From: Acidobacteriota bacterium
GTDB lineage: Bacteria > Acidobacteriota > Blastocatellia > RBC074
Length of the DNA stretch: 64,000 nt
NCBI GenBank assembly: GCA_018269055.1
Contig: JAFDVI010000005.1
Coordinates: forward strand, 291,637 to 355,636
Direction: 5' to 3'
The notes under the pieces were generated by a model. That model had not been told where the DNA came from. It searched no databases and worked only from the letters and a program-made list of their open reading frames with translations. The translations under genes were made by a program, and so were the position numbers. Positions 1 to 8,892 of this stretch are shown one piece after another. Position 1 is the first letter of the stretch. Each line of letters opens with the position of its first letter.

Positions 1-2079
1 GGTTTTGCCGATTGTTCGTTCAACCATCGCCAGGCTGAAGCCTGCCGAATCCGAATTGAAGCCAACGCTCATCCCGTGCGGAATCGCCGCGCCCAAATTG
101 GACGTCAAAATGATGATCGAATGGCGAAAGTCCGCCGTGTAGCCACGGCGGTCGGTCAGGCGACCATCGTCGAACACCTGCAAAAACAAATCCCAGACGC
201 TGGCATCGGCTTTTTCAAATTCGTCCAGCAGGATGACGGAAAACGGTTGGCGACGGATCTGGTTGACCAGCGCGGTTTGTCCGGCGATTTCTTCGGTTTC
301 GCCGACGATGCGCCCCAACCCGCTGCCGGTTTGTAGTTCGCTCATGTCAATGCGAATCATTCGCTCTTCCGAACCGAACAAAAAGCGCGCCAGCGTCTTT
401 GCGATTTCGGTTTTGCCGGTTCCGGTCGGACCAGCAAATAGAAACACGCCTTGCGGACGTTTCGGATCGGTGACGCCCGCTTTGATCATCGCCACGCGTT
501 CGACCAGACAATCTATCGCTTCGGGTTGGCCGAGCACGCACGATTGAAAGTATTCGCGCAACGCATCCAAATCCAATCCGTGCCGGTCGTCCAGAATGCT
601 CAGCGGCAAACCGGTCAGTTGCGACAGCGTCACCAATAATTCGTCGAGCGTAATTTTGAAATCGCCATCCGGCGAAAGCGCCGCCATCCGTTGACGTGTC
701 AGCAACAGAAATTGCAGCAGATTGCCCGGCGTAGCTTTTTCGCCCAGAAACTGCTTCGACAACTGAAAGGCCTCGGAAAGGGTTTGCTTGGAAATCAGCG
801 GATCGTCTTCTGACGGGCTGTAATGTTCGACCCACTGGCGCGCCAGCGCCAAGGTCTTTTCGTCGTTCAGCGCATTGACGCGAATGGTTTCCAGCGCCGT
901 TCGGACACGTGGCTTCGCTTGTAGCAGGCGTTCATAAGCCGCAGGCTGGATTTCGCCGATCAACATGATTTCGCCGCTTTCAACGCGCGAAAAAATTTGA
1001 TCCAGCACGCCCGCTTGCTGATATTTGTGCTGGCCGGCCCACAGCAAATCCTGAAATGCCGGAACGAACCAGATGGTTTTGCGCTGGCTGCTCAACTGGC
1101 GCAGCAACGTTTGAATGCGGCCTTCCAGTTCGCCGATATAAATCTGACCGGCCATCAATTCGTTGGCGCTGGCTTCGAAAATGACCCAGCCTTCCGTCTG
1201 CAACTTCCGGGCGAGCGCGCGCACCACTACCGTTTTACCGACGCCGGATTCTCCAACCAGCAACACCGAACGCGGCACCTGTTTTTTCAGCGAAGTTTCC
1301 ACCGCGTTGACCAGTTCGGTCAGGTAATCGTGTTCGACCAGCAATTCGCGATTTTGCTCTTCTTCGCGACCCCAGATGCTTCCGATGCCTTTCAGGAATT
1401 GCGACAGACGGGACTGCTGCGCCTGTTCCAGCATCCTGCCGGTCAGCGGCTCGCCGATTTCGCGCAGCGCCGATTCCAGATTTTCCAACTGGTTTTCTTC
1501 GGTCAGCAGGTTCAGGTCGGTTTCAAATTCCGGTTTTTCGCCAGTGGCAACGCGAGCTTCGATGAATTCGCGCAGAATCTGCGTGCCGTTCGGAGGTCGC
1601 CATCCCAAATTGACGCGCGCCATCACCGGAGCGACCAGCGGTCGGTCGGAGTGTTTGTCCAGCGCGCGAAAGGCAAAATACAATTGCCAGTAGCCGAAAT
1701 TCGGAAGCTGGTTGATCAGGGGATCGTAAATGTCTTGTTCGACTTTCTCGCGGCGGTGCAATGCTTCCAGCGCAATGCAACTGATGACGCCGTTGGTTCC
1801 GGCGACATACTTCAGCAAATCAGCCGTCGAGTATGTATCGGACAATAGCAGTTTTACGCCGCGCTCGAATTCTGAATGCGTCAGCAAATCTTTCGGATGC
1901 GCGCTTTGATCAAAATAGGTTTGCAGCGATTCGGCGAGTTTGTACAGCGGCCCCAATTCGCCAGCCTGTCCGGGCAAATTGGCTTGGTCGGCTTTTCGGT
2001 TTTCCCAAAGCTGGCGGACGACAAATCCAAGCGCGATGCCTGCCAGCAAGGTAACAAATGGAATCAAAATAGTAGTCAT
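1..2079 (-). CDS. Membrane-anchored ClpB/ClpC-like double AAA+ ATPase, partial (C-terminus beyond the window)
   Basis: An open frame of 693 codons starts at ATG 2079-2077 and continues off the left edge. Residues 1-25 form a hydrophobic segment followed by basic residues (RQLWENRKA), so the protein is probably tethered to the membrane by its N-terminus. Residues about 30-250 are a helical region I do not recognise. The first AAA module has an intact Walker A (GESGVGKT, about 276-283). Where ClpB has the Walker B ILFIDE, it reads IWFVPA (about 336-341), so the acidic pair is lost. The second module looks fully canonical: GPTGTGKT at about 550-557, VILLDE at about 615-620, then the sensor stretch ILTSNLGA. 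Class-1 Clp ATPases unfold or remodel proteins as hexamers; membrane attachment and an inactive first ring are inferences. No classical Clp N-domain repeat is visible. Confidence 0.85.
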   Translation of the reverse strand, partial: MTTILIPFVTLLAGIALGFVVRQLWENRKADQANLPGQAGELGPLYKLAESLQTYFDQSAHPKDLLTHSEFERGVKLLLSDTYSTADLLKYVAGTNGVISCIALEALHRREKVEQDIYDPLINQLPNFGYWQLYFAFRALDKHSDRPLVAPVMARVNLGWRPPNGTQILREFIEARVATGEKPEFETDLNLLTEENQLENLESALREIGEPLTGRMLEQAQQSRLSQFLKGIGSIWGREEEQNRELLVEHDYLTELVNAVETSLKKQVPRSVLLVGESGVGKTVVVRALARKLQTEGWVIFEASANELMAGQIYIGELEGRIQTLLRQLSSQRKTIWFVPAFQDLLWAGQHKYQQAGVLDQIFSRVESGEIMLIGEIQPAAYERLLQAKPRVRTALETIRVNALNDEKTLALARQWVEHYSPSEDDPLISKQTLSEAFQLSKQFLGEKATPGNLLQFLLLTRQRMAALSPDGDFKITLDELLVTLSQLTGLPLSILDDRHGLDLDALREYFQSCVLGQPEAIDCLVERVAMIKAGVTDPKRPQGVFLFAGPTGTGKTEIAKTLARFLFGSEERMIRIDMSELQTGSGLGRIVGETEEIAGQTALVNQIRRQPFSVILLDEFEKADASVWDLFLQVFDDGRLTDRRGYTADFRHSIIILTSNLGAAIPHGMSVGFNSDSAGFSLAMVERTIGKT

Positions 2080-2139
2080 TTGGTTCGGGCTGAAGTCGTG
2101 ATGTTCTATCGCTTTTTAGAAAAAGAATTTCCGAAGAGA

Positions 2140-2325
2140 GTCCCGAAGGGATGGCCAGATAATAGCCCCGGATGAAATCCGGGGAACAAGGCAAAAGGCA
2201 TTTCTAGCCCTGGCAGGGGCGGCAGACGAGCTTAATCTGTCGCCCCAAACGGGGCTTGTTGGCCTTGCTTACCATACCCAGGGTTTCACCCTGGGCTATT
2301 GTCTTTTCACCCCTATGGGGTTCTG
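2140..2325. repeat. Array of six short consecutive hairpins
   Basis: Six simple palindromes follow one another in a gap without a gene: TCCCgaaGGGA, CCCCGGATgaaATCCGGGG, GCCCtggcaGGGGC, GCCCCaaacGGGGC, CCCAGGGTTtcACCCTGGG and ACCCCtaTGGGGT. Each has a 3-5 base loop. A related three-hairpin array lies at 18573-18654. The stems differ but the themes (CCCAG/CTGGG, GCCCC/GGGGC, GCCC/GGGC) recur, so this looks like a dispersed repeat family rather than a terminator. The rest of 2080-2449 holds no gene that I can support. Confidence 0.6.
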
Positions 2326-2428
2326 ATCGGAAAATCATTTTCTTGATTTCTATTGAACAGGTTTTCCAACCTGCTCGACCTTCAGTTGTAATATCTGACA
2401 AGTCCAAATAGTTTTTGGCGGCAGTTTG

Positions 2429-2450
2429 GCGCGGGTTGGAAAACCCACGC
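2429..2450. repeat. Solo palindrome touching a stop codon
   Basis: An inverted repeat of the type GCGcGGGTT...AACCCaCGC. Its right end reaches the TAG stop of the Nudix-MBL gene that lies on the minus strand. It resembles one arm of the GGTT/AACC double palindrome at 43462-43527, so it may be a single unit of the same family. Confidence 0.4.
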
Positions 2451-3970
2451 TACGTCAGAGCAAATTCGTTTTCGGCTTTTACGTTGACGCGCCCATCAGC
2501 AATCAGCTTTTCCAGGTGCGCGCGAACGGAAAGCTCGGCCAGTTGGTGCATCGCCGCGGGCGTGTCAGTGTACACAGCTTGAACGATCTCCGCTGGAGTT
2601 CGCGCGCCTTCCGCCATTGCATTGACAATCATTTCTTCACGCGCCAGCCGATGCGCGATGTACTCTTCAATTTTGCTTCGCGTATCGGCCAGCACTGGGC
2701 CGTGACCGGGCATTAACGCCGTCAGCTTCGGCAAGTTCAGGTATCGCTTCAGCGAAGCCATGTATTCGCTCAGGTTTCCTTCCGGCGGCGCGATGACGAC
2801 AGTGCCGAAGCCGACGACACAATCGCCGGTCAACAGCGTGCCGGTGCGTTCTTCATAAAAACTCAGGTGGCCGCGCGCATGTCCGGGCGTCCACAGTGCG
2901 CGCAATCGCCAGGTCAACCCCGTCGCTTGTTCATTGAGCTCGATCAAATCATTGTCTTCGATCAAACGGTCAACGTTCACTTCGCCGTTGATCGCTTCGG
3001 CGGTCAACCGGTGCGTCGCGACCGGCAAATTGAATTTCCGGGCCAGATGCTCAACACCGCCGATATGATCCGGGTGCAGATGCGTGATGATGATTTCGCG
3101 CATCCGGCGACCTTCGGCCAGAAAGCGTTCAATCGCGGCGTCCAACACCGCTTGTTGATCGGGATACGGCGAACCTGGATCAATCACAACCATTTCATCG
3201 CCGCCAACCAGATAACAATTCGTATGCGTGGCGGGCGGAATCGTCGGCGTCCGCAACGCGCACAGGAAAAATCCTTTTCGGAATTCGACGCGACTTTCCC
3301 AATGGTCGCGTTCGGATTGCGGCACGTTCAACAACCGTTCGGCAAAACCGGGAACGCTTTCCGCCAGCGCGTGCATAACCGTCGTGATGGGCGTGACGAT
3401 CAAACAGTCGCCATCAATCCATTTTTGAACGGCTTCTGCCGGTCGCAACCACTCGCCTTCTTCCAATTCGCCGGGAATGATTTCGGTTTCCTGGTTTTCG
3501 GGCAACCAGGAGGAAAAGAATCGCGTGTCGTACCTGCGCGGCGAAGACGCGGGCGTCACCCAGCGCGGGGTCTCCCGCAGCAAACCGGCGTCGAGCGTCA
3601 ACCCCTCGCCTGCCAGCAAATCCTTGAAACTGATGCGGTCGGCGGCGAGTTCGTTACGCAATTCGGCGCGGCGTTCCGCCGAAAGCGTTTCCGCTCCGCG
3701 CGCAATCAGCACACCGGTTTCTTCAAAGACTTCGCGAATCGCGGCAACGCGCATCACGGCGGTCATTGCGTCGTCAGAAGGCGGAACATTTTCAATCGGC
3801 ACTTCCGCGTCGCCCGCATCTCGTTGACCGCCCGGAAAGGCGTGAAAGTTTCCCATAAACCGGAGCGTGCGCGCGCGTTTGACCCAAAACACTTTCGGAT
3901 CATCAGGGTCGCGCAGCAAAATCATCGCCGCCGCGTCTTTGGGAGTGACTGGAGTGACCGGTGCATTCAT
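2450..3970 (-). CDS. Nudix hydrolase-metallo-beta-lactamase fusion protein
   Basis: 506 residues with two hydrolase domains. The N-terminal part (about 10-230) is a Nudix domain: GGQRDAG at about 47 and REVFEETGVLI at about 79-89 form a Nudix box with an enlarged middle, as in NUDT7/NUDT19-type CoA or nucleotide-sugar hydrolases. The C-terminal part (about 245-500) is a metallo-beta-lactamase fold with THLHPDHIGG at about 296-305 (HxHxDH metal site), GHARGHLS and MPGHGP, followed by a winged-helix-like tail of the LACTB2 type. The tail fits a nuclease- or thioesterase-like LACTB2 relative, but the substrate cannot be read from sequence. The first ATG is used; the upstream ribosome site is weak. 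The neighbours on the same strand are MscS and the Clp-like gene. Confidence 0.85.
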   Translation of the reverse strand: MNAPVTPVTPKDAAAMILLRDPDDPKVFWVKRARTLRFMGNFHAFPGGQRDAGDAEVPIENVPPSDDAMTAVMRVAAIREVFEETGVLIARGAETLSAERRAELRNELAADRISFKDLLAGEGLTLDAGLLRETPRWVTPASSPRRYDTRFFSSWLPENQETEIIPGELEEGEWLRPAEAVQKWIDGDCLIVTPITTVMHALAESVPGFAERLLNVPQSERDHWESRVEFRKGFFLCALRTPTIPPATHTNCYLVGGDEMVVIDPGSPYPDQQAVLDAAIERFLAEGRRMREIIITHLHPDHIGGVEHLARKFNLPVATHRLTAEAINGEVNVDRLIEDNDLIELNEQATGLTWRLRALWTPGHARGHLSFYEERTGTLLTGDCVVGFGTVVIAPPEGNLSEYMASLKRYLNLPKLTALMPGHGPVLADTRSKIEEYIAHRLAREEMIVNAMAEGARTPAEIVQAVYTDTPAAMHQLAELSVRAHLEKLIADGRVNVKAENEFALT

Positions 3971-4143
3971 CGTAACAACCTGATTGGAATCGGAATTTGT
4001 AAGCGGGGCGCAGCTTAATCAATTTTGGATTGGCTGGCAAAGTCGCCCGATTGAGAGTCCTTCACAGGAAGCGGCATTGGCGGAGCGCACAACTCGCCGT
4101 CGGCGAAGCCTTTCAGGAAGACTTCGCCCACGATGATTTGCGG

Positions 4144-4953
4144 TTAACTCACGGTTCGCAGTGCATAATGTTTTTCCGGCGTTGGATAGCCTGCGGCTCC
4201 GAAGGTTTCGCGAATCAATTTGTTGGTGTCGAAATACACTTGCCAGTAATGATCCGTGTGGCAATACGGACGGACACAAAGCACCGGCCCGGAAAGGTTG
4301 AATTCGAGTATTTCCACATCGGGTGCAGGTTCGGCGATGACATTGGGAATCTGGCCGAGTTTTTCTTTCAACCGTTTGATGGCGTCGTTGTGGTCAACGG
4401 AATGGTTGAGCTGCGCGACCAGATCAACGCGTCGAAAGGGATTGGCCGAATAATTTTGGATCGTGTCGGAGAAAATTTTGTTGTTGCCGACGAAGGTTTG
4501 CACGTTGTCCGGCGTCAAAATGGTGGTGACAAACAAACCGATTTCCCTGACCGTGCCGGTAACGCCGCCCGCTGTAATGAAATCGCCGACCTTATACGGA
4601 CGCAATACGACCAGAAACGCGCCAGCGGCAAAGTTCGACAACAACCCGCCCCAAGCCGCGCCGATGGCCAAGCCTGCGCCTGCCAATAACGCTGCAAAGG
4701 TTGTCGTTTCGACTCCGAAATACCCCAGGATGGCAATGACCAATGCAATGTTCAGCGTGACGGAAATGATATTGCCGAGATAACGTTGAACCGTCGCATC
4801 AACGTGTTGCGCCTCCAACGCGCGTTGCATGATTTTGATGATCAAACCGATCAGCCAGCGACCGATCAGATACAGCACAATTGCAGCCAGAATTTTCAGC
4901 CCAACGGTCACCGCTACGGTGGTGACATAAGTCGTGATTTGGTTTACGTCCAT
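4144..4953 (-). CDS. Small-conductance mechanosensitive channel, MscS family
   Basis: 269 residues, the minimal MscS length. Three predicted membrane segments lie at about 12-40, 60-80 and 85-110. The third is the glycine/alanine-rich pore helix (ALLAGAGLAIGAAWGG) followed by the beta domain signature (RPYKVGDFITAGGVTGTV). The C-terminal alpha/beta domain ends in a short tail (YPTPEKHYALRTVS). Such channels open on membrane tension and release solutes after osmotic downshock. The gene lies 40 bp downstream of the outer-membrane protein gene on the same strand, so co-transcription is likely. I see no fusion or truncation. Confidence 0.92.
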   Translation of the reverse strand: MDVNQITTYVTTVAVTVGLKILAAIVLYLIGRWLIGLIIKIMQRALEAQHVDATVQRYLGNIISVTLNIALVIAILGYFGVETTTFAALLAGAGLAIGAAWGGLLSNFAAGAFLVVLRPYKVGDFITAGGVTGTVREIGLFVTTILTPDNVQTFVGNNKIFSDTIQNYSANPFRRVDLVAQLNHSVDHNDAIKRLKEKLGQIPNVIAEPAPDVEILEFNLSGPVLCVRPYCHTDHYWQVYFDTNKLIRETFGAAGYPTPEKHYALRTVS

Positions 4954-4993
4954 GGTCTTGTCCTCCAGCAGAGTTGATGAGTTACGGGGAAGC

Positions 4994-6418
4994 TCACTTC
5001 ATCCACTTCAACTCGATCACTACTCGGTCGCGTGAATCGAAGTAGCCGAATATGTTCGTCTGTTTGCCGCCGAGAAAATCCGCGCCGACGGCCACGCTCC
5101 AATGATCGCCGAAGGTTTTGGCCAGCTTCGGGCGGATCATAAACTGCCGCTGATTGAGTCCCGTCAGGATGAAAAATTCCGGTCGTAAAGTATCGCGAAA
5201 GAAGTTCGTACGGAAGTAAATCGAGGCCAAATGATTGTTTCGTGAAAACAGCAACCGGCTTTGCGGCGCGTTGACCGATTGAAAAAAGTATTGCCCGCTC
5301 ACCCACAACCAGGTGTTTGCCGACCAATCCAAACCTACGACGCTGGAAAACTGGCCGAACTTTTCAAAACCGGTTTTGATTGGTACGTCCGTAACTGCTT
5401 GTGGTTTGTTGCGATTCCAACCGGTTTCCATGCGCAGCACCACGGAGCTGAAATTCGTCGCGGCAGTTCCACCAAAAATTTCCTTGCGGTCAAAGCGCGG
5501 TTTGAATACCACAGTTGGCTGCGGATCGTTAGGGGTGAATTCAATGTCGCGCACGTAGCTGGTCGGCGTGTCTTCCCATCCGTAAAAATAATTGGCCGTC
5601 ACATCCCATTTGCCCAGGCTGCGACTGTATCGCGCGCCACCTTGCGAAGATTTCAATTGATAAGCCGGGCGAGCGGTTGGTTCGGCTCGGACGGCAAACT
5701 GCGGCAATCCGCTGCCGCCTTGCGCCGCACTGATCAATCCAAGCCCGAAACTGCTGCCAAGCCCGAATTCGTTTTCGGCTCCGGGCAAACGGGCTGGCGC
5801 AAAATATGGCACCCACAGGAGTTGCAGAGAACCGTTTGGGGGTTTTCCCAGCGGAATATCGGCGCGCGCCAGCCACAACGGGCGCCGGGAATCCAGAAAG
5901 TCTTCCAGAATGAATTCGCGGTAATCCAGCGGATTGATGACATCCAGCACGCGCAACCCGTCGGCCTGTCCCCAAACAACCTGCTGCAAACCGAGTTTGA
6001 CATCCACCTTTTTGACCTTGCCGTCGAGCAACACCTGTCGCTGGTCAATCCAGACCGATTTTGGAAAACCCAGCCGCTCGACCGGATCGAAATGCGCGCG
6101 GGCTTCGAGCGTCAGCCGCCAATCGTCCGAAAGTTTGTAAATGCCTTTGGCGTCAAAAAACGTTCGAGCCATCTGAAACACGCGCGGTTCGTCGGTGCGA
6201 AATCCCGTACGGTTTCGGATGGAAAATGACCATTGCCAGCGTGACGGTTTCGGTTCCGGTTGCGGAGATGGTTCCGGAGTTGGCGGGTCTTGCGGTTGGG
6301 CAAAACAATTGAGCGAGAGGAAAAAGGAAAGAAGGAAAATGGAAAAAACGGAAACAGGCATTCCCATGCTGGAAATTCCGATGTTTCCGTTGGTTTCCTC
6401 AGTCAGAATCCTGTTCAT
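4994..6418 (-). CDS. DUF1302-like outer-membrane beta-barrel protein
   Basis: About 474 residues from the ATG at 6418, only 11 bp after the transporter stop, which suggests translational coupling. In-frame ATGs at 6367 and 6361 are alternatives. A hydrophobic signal segment (VFSIFLLSFFLSLNCFA) is followed by a proline-rich linker (PTPEPSPQPEPKPS). The rest is rich in alternating aromatic strands and ends in VVIELKWMK, as expected for a porin-like barrel. The stretch LGLQQVVWGQADGLRVLDV with INPLDYREF matches the hallmark region of DUF1302/RND-associated barrels (QxVxWGxxxxxxxxDxINP). Function is unknown; export or adhesion of hydrophobic material is only a guess. Confidence 0.7.
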   Translation of the reverse strand: MNRILTEETNGNIGISSMGMPVSVFSIFLLSFFLSLNCFAQPQDPPTPEPSPQPEPKPSRWQWSFSIRNRTGFRTDEPRVFQMARTFFDAKGIYKLSDDWRLTLEARAHFDPVERLGFPKSVWIDQRQVLLDGKVKKVDVKLGLQQVVWGQADGLRVLDVINPLDYREFILEDFLDSRRPLWLARADIPLGKPPNGSLQLLWVPYFAPARLPGAENEFGLGSSFGLGLISAAQGGSGLPQFAVRAEPTARPAYQLKSSQGGARYSRSLGKWDVTANYFYGWEDTPTSYVRDIEFTPNDPQPTVVFKPRFDRKEIFGGTAATNFSSVVLRMETGWNRNKPQAVTDVPIKTGFEKFGQFSSVVGLDWSANTWLWVSGQYFFQSVNAPQSRLLFSRNNHLASIYFRTNFFRDTLRPEFFILTGLNQRQFMIRPKLAKTFGDHWSVAVGADFLGGKQTNIFGYFDSRDRVVIELKWMK

Positions 6419-6429
6419 CACTGTACACT

Positions 6430-7470
6430 TCAGGCGGCCAGTTCCGTCTTGGGCTTTGTAAAGTGAAATGCCAGCAGCATTCCGCCAATCGCCAACGCCG
6501 CAATCAGCAACGCCTCCATCAACGAAACCGGCAGATAAATGATCAATACGCCGACCAGCATCACCGAAGCCGCGATCAATTTGTCGCCGACATTTCTTTC
6601 CTTGAACACCAGCCAGCCCAGCAAAATCACCAGAATGATTCCGGCGCGTTTGATGCTGATGGTGTACACGACCGCGATGTAATTGTGCGAAGACAACTGG
6701 AAGATCAATGCGACGGCCTCCAATGCTCCGGCCAGCGCAACCCATAAAGGAACCGAACGAATGACTTTTCCGGCGTCGGCTTTGCGGGCAATCAATAGGA
6801 CGGTGAAAAAGACGACCATGCCCAGCCCAAACGCTGCTGCCTGAACAAAGGCGTCAGTCATTCTGACCAGCCGAGCGTCAATCGGATTGGTGACGGCGTT
6901 CACCAACGCGACGACCAGCATGTAAAAACAGCCGCGCTCGCGCCAAATGGCCTTGATCGGTTCCAGCCAGCCGCTGGAAAACAGCAGCCTGTGCATGGCA
7001 ATTGAACCGACGAAAATCAGCACCACGCCGACGCCTTTTTCCAGCGTTGTGTTTTCATTGTTGACGATTTTGCCGGTCACCATCAAAAAGACCGGCGTGA
7101 AGGAAATGTACGGCATGCACAGCGAAATTGGCGTGACCTGCATGGCGCGGAAATAGAGAAGCGTTGAACCGGCGACCAGCAACACTTCGATGGCCAGGTA
7201 ACTCAAGTACGTCGGCATCGGCCCCAACAGCAACCCGTCAATGCCGAAGTATTCGCCGCCGTCGTTGCGAAAGTGCGGCGCGTTTCCGCTCATCACGCGC
7301 CAGCCTAAAGCCAGCAAAAACGTCACCCCGGCAAACAACCGGATCCAAAATGTGGAAGCAAATAGTTCGTGGTGATCTACGACTTTTTTCGCAGAAATGT
7401 CCTTGATGACATTGCTGATCGAAGTACAGCCTGCCATCAGCAAGCCAACAGGCGATAATGTTTCAGCCAT
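6430..7470 (-). CDS. EamA/DMT-family membrane transporter
   Basis: 346 residues with about ten hydrophobic segments arranged as two related halves, the pattern of drug/metabolite transporters. The first half contains YFRAMQVTPISLCMPYISFTPVF and the second SSHNYIAVVYTISIKRAGIILVILLGWLVFKERNVG, both typical of EamA domains (conserved small and aromatic residues, then KER after the penultimate helix). It ends with FHFTKPKTELAA in the cytoplasm. It is the first gene of a probable minus-strand operon with the outer-membrane barrel gene 11 bp downstream and the MscS channel after that. The transported substrate cannot be deduced. Confidence 0.85.
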   Translation of the reverse strand: MAETLSPVGLLMAGCTSISNVIKDISAKKVVDHHELFASTFWIRLFAGVTFLLALGWRVMSGNAPHFRNDGGEYFGIDGLLLGPMPTYLSYLAIEVLLVAGSTLLYFRAMQVTPISLCMPYISFTPVFLMVTGKIVNNENTTLEKGVGVVLIFVGSIAMHRLLFSSGWLEPIKAIWRERGCFYMLVVALVNAVTNPIDARLVRMTDAFVQAAAFGLGMVVFFTVLLIARKADAGKVIRSVPLWVALAGALEAVALIFQLSSHNYIAVVYTISIKRAGIILVILLGWLVFKERNVGDKLIAASVMLVGVLIIYLPVSLMEALLIAALAIGGMLLAFHFTKPKTELAA

Positions 7471-7547
7471 TCAGTTTCCTTTTGATTTTGAGAGAGTGCG
7501 AAATGTGTGACGCATCTTACGGGAAATCATCTCGACTGCCCAGCGGC

Positions 7548-7575
7548 TTGCATGAGTCTGGCTCGTTGCTATACT
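7548..7575 (+). promoter_or_regulatory. Candidate sigma70-type promoter for the MetE-like gene
   Basis: TTGCAT at 7548 and TATACT at 7570 are separated by 16 bp, close to consensus. Transcription would start near 7582 and leave a leader of about 150 bases rich in purine and pyrimidine runs before the GTG start at 7736. Identified by sequence match only. Confidence 0.45.
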
Positions 7576-7735
7576 GCGCGCCCGTTTCAAAATTCAAATT
7601 TCCGCGAAGCACACGAATAAGAACGAGGGAGGGAAAGAGAGCGTGAGAGATTCGCTCTTGTCGTCTCCGCCCCCTCTTTCCCCTTGTCTCTCCCTTTTCG
7701 TCTGACTTCGTGGACGAAATTACTCGGAGGAGTTT

Positions 7736-8749
7736 GTGACTGCACCTGCAATTCGTACGACTGTTGTTGGCTCTTATCCCGTGCCCGAATGGCTGATTGC
7801 GCTGCCCAGCCAACAGGCTTTGATTGACGCGACCAAAGTTGTTTTCAAGATTCAGGAACTGGCGGGCATTGATGTCATCGCCGATGGCGAACTGTACCGC
7901 TGGGATGTCAACCATCCCGATACCAACGGGATGATTGAATACTTCATTCGTCCGATGGATGGCATTCGTTCGCGCATCTCGCGCAAGGATGTCGAAGAAT
8001 TTCGTCGCCTGGAAGGCATGGGATTTCGCTCCGCGCCCGCCGGAGTGGTCGAAGCGGCGATTGACGAAGGTACGTTGAGTTTGGGCGAAGATTATCGCCG
8101 CGCGCGCGCCTGCACCGCGCATCCGATGAAGTTCACGCTGACCGGGCCGCACATGCTCAGCAAGACGCTGATGGATCATCATTACGGCAACTTGCCGGAT
8201 TTGGCGCTGGCCATTGGGCAGGCGATGGCCAAACAGGTTGGCGAAATTGACAGCGAAGTCATTCAGGTGGACGAAGCCAACATCACAGGCCACCCCGACG
8301 AAGCCGAATGGGCTGCGGCCGCGATCAATGTCGTGCTGGATGCCGCGACGCGCGCCAAAGAAAAAGGCGTTCACATGTGCTTCGGCAATTACGGCGGACA
8401 ATCCATTCAACGCGGAACCTGGCAAAAACTGATCGGCTTCATCAATCGGTTGCATTGCGATCACGTGCTGCTGGAAATGGCGTTTCGCGGCTACGACGAA
8501 TTGCAATACTTCAAAGATGAACTCGATCCGCGCATCGGCATTGGACTGGGCGTGATTGACATTAAGGTCAACACCGTCGAATCGCCCGAAGAAGTCGCGC
8601 GGCGGATTGAAACCGCAACAAAGATTGTTGGCGATGGCCGAATCAAATGGGTCAATCCGGATTGCGGATTCTGGATGAACAAACGCTCAATCGCCGACCG
8701 CAAAATTACCGCGCTGGTCAAAGGCCGCGATTTGTTTTTAGGTCGCTGA
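7736..8749 (+). CDS. Short (core) MetE-like cobalamin-independent methionine synthase
   Basis: 337 residues starting at GTG 7736, preceded by a strong GGAGGAG. It matches only the C-terminal catalytic barrel of MetE: TTVVGSYPVP at the start, TLTGPHML in the middle, and the zinc site HMC (H213, C215), E247 in LLEMAFRG and C310 in WVNPDCGF. The N-terminal half found in full-length MetE (about 750 residues) is absent. The family transfers a methyl group to homocysteine to make methionine. Short forms are reported to use methyl donors other than methyl-tetrahydrofolate polyglutamate, but the donor here is unknown. No methionine-pathway neighbours are visible. It could also be a related methyltransferase of the uroporphyrinogen decarboxylase/MetE superfamily. 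Confidence 0.82.
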   Translation: MTAPAIRTTVVGSYPVPEWLIALPSQQALIDATKVVFKIQELAGIDVIADGELYRWDVNHPDTNGMIEYFIRPMDGIRSRISRKDVEEFRRLEGMGFRSAPAGVVEAAIDEGTLSLGEDYRRARACTAHPMKFTLTGPHMLSKTLMDHHYGNLPDLALAIGQAMAKQVGEIDSEVIQVDEANITGHPDEAEWAAAAINVVLDAATRAKEKGVHMCFGNYGGQSIQRGTWQKLIGFINRLHCDHVLLEMAFRGYDELQYFKDELDPRIGIGLGVIDIKVNTVESPEEVARRIETATKIVGDGRIKWVNPDCGFWMNKRSIADRKITALVKGRDLFLGR

Positions 8750-8791
8750 TTTCGGTGAGAAGAAATTTCGCAAACAAGAACCTCAAGGGAA

Positions 8792-8880
8792 AAATACGGA
8801 ACAAACGGAAATGACGGAACAGACGGAAAACAACAATCTTGGCTTTCGTTGATTCCGTTATTTCCGTTTGTTCCGTATTT
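8792..8880. repeat. Inverted repeat with arms made of ACGGAA-type near-tandem units
   Basis: The left arm starts AAATACGGAACAAACGGAAA and carries four ACGGAA units. The right arm, ending at 8880, is its near-exact reverse complement over about 28 bp. The centre is about 25 bp. It fills the gap between the MetE-like and deacetylase genes. Arms built of short purine-rich near-repeats link it to the elements at 21709, 26944, 48343 and 50104. Confidence 0.75.
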
Positions 8881-8892
8881 CAGAGAGGGCTT

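Noticed and set aside
997..1848. Plus-strand open frame of 283 codons
   Set aside because: Antisense to the Clp-like ATPase, whose Walker motifs are clear on the other strand.
2867..4018. Plus-strand open frame of 383 codons
   Set aside because: Antisense to the well-supported Nudix-MBL gene and without recognisable domains.
7590..7712. Loose purine/pyrimidine inverted repeat in the MetE leader
   Set aside because: Pairing is patchy and could arise from the skewed composition alone, so it is not listed with the clear elements.
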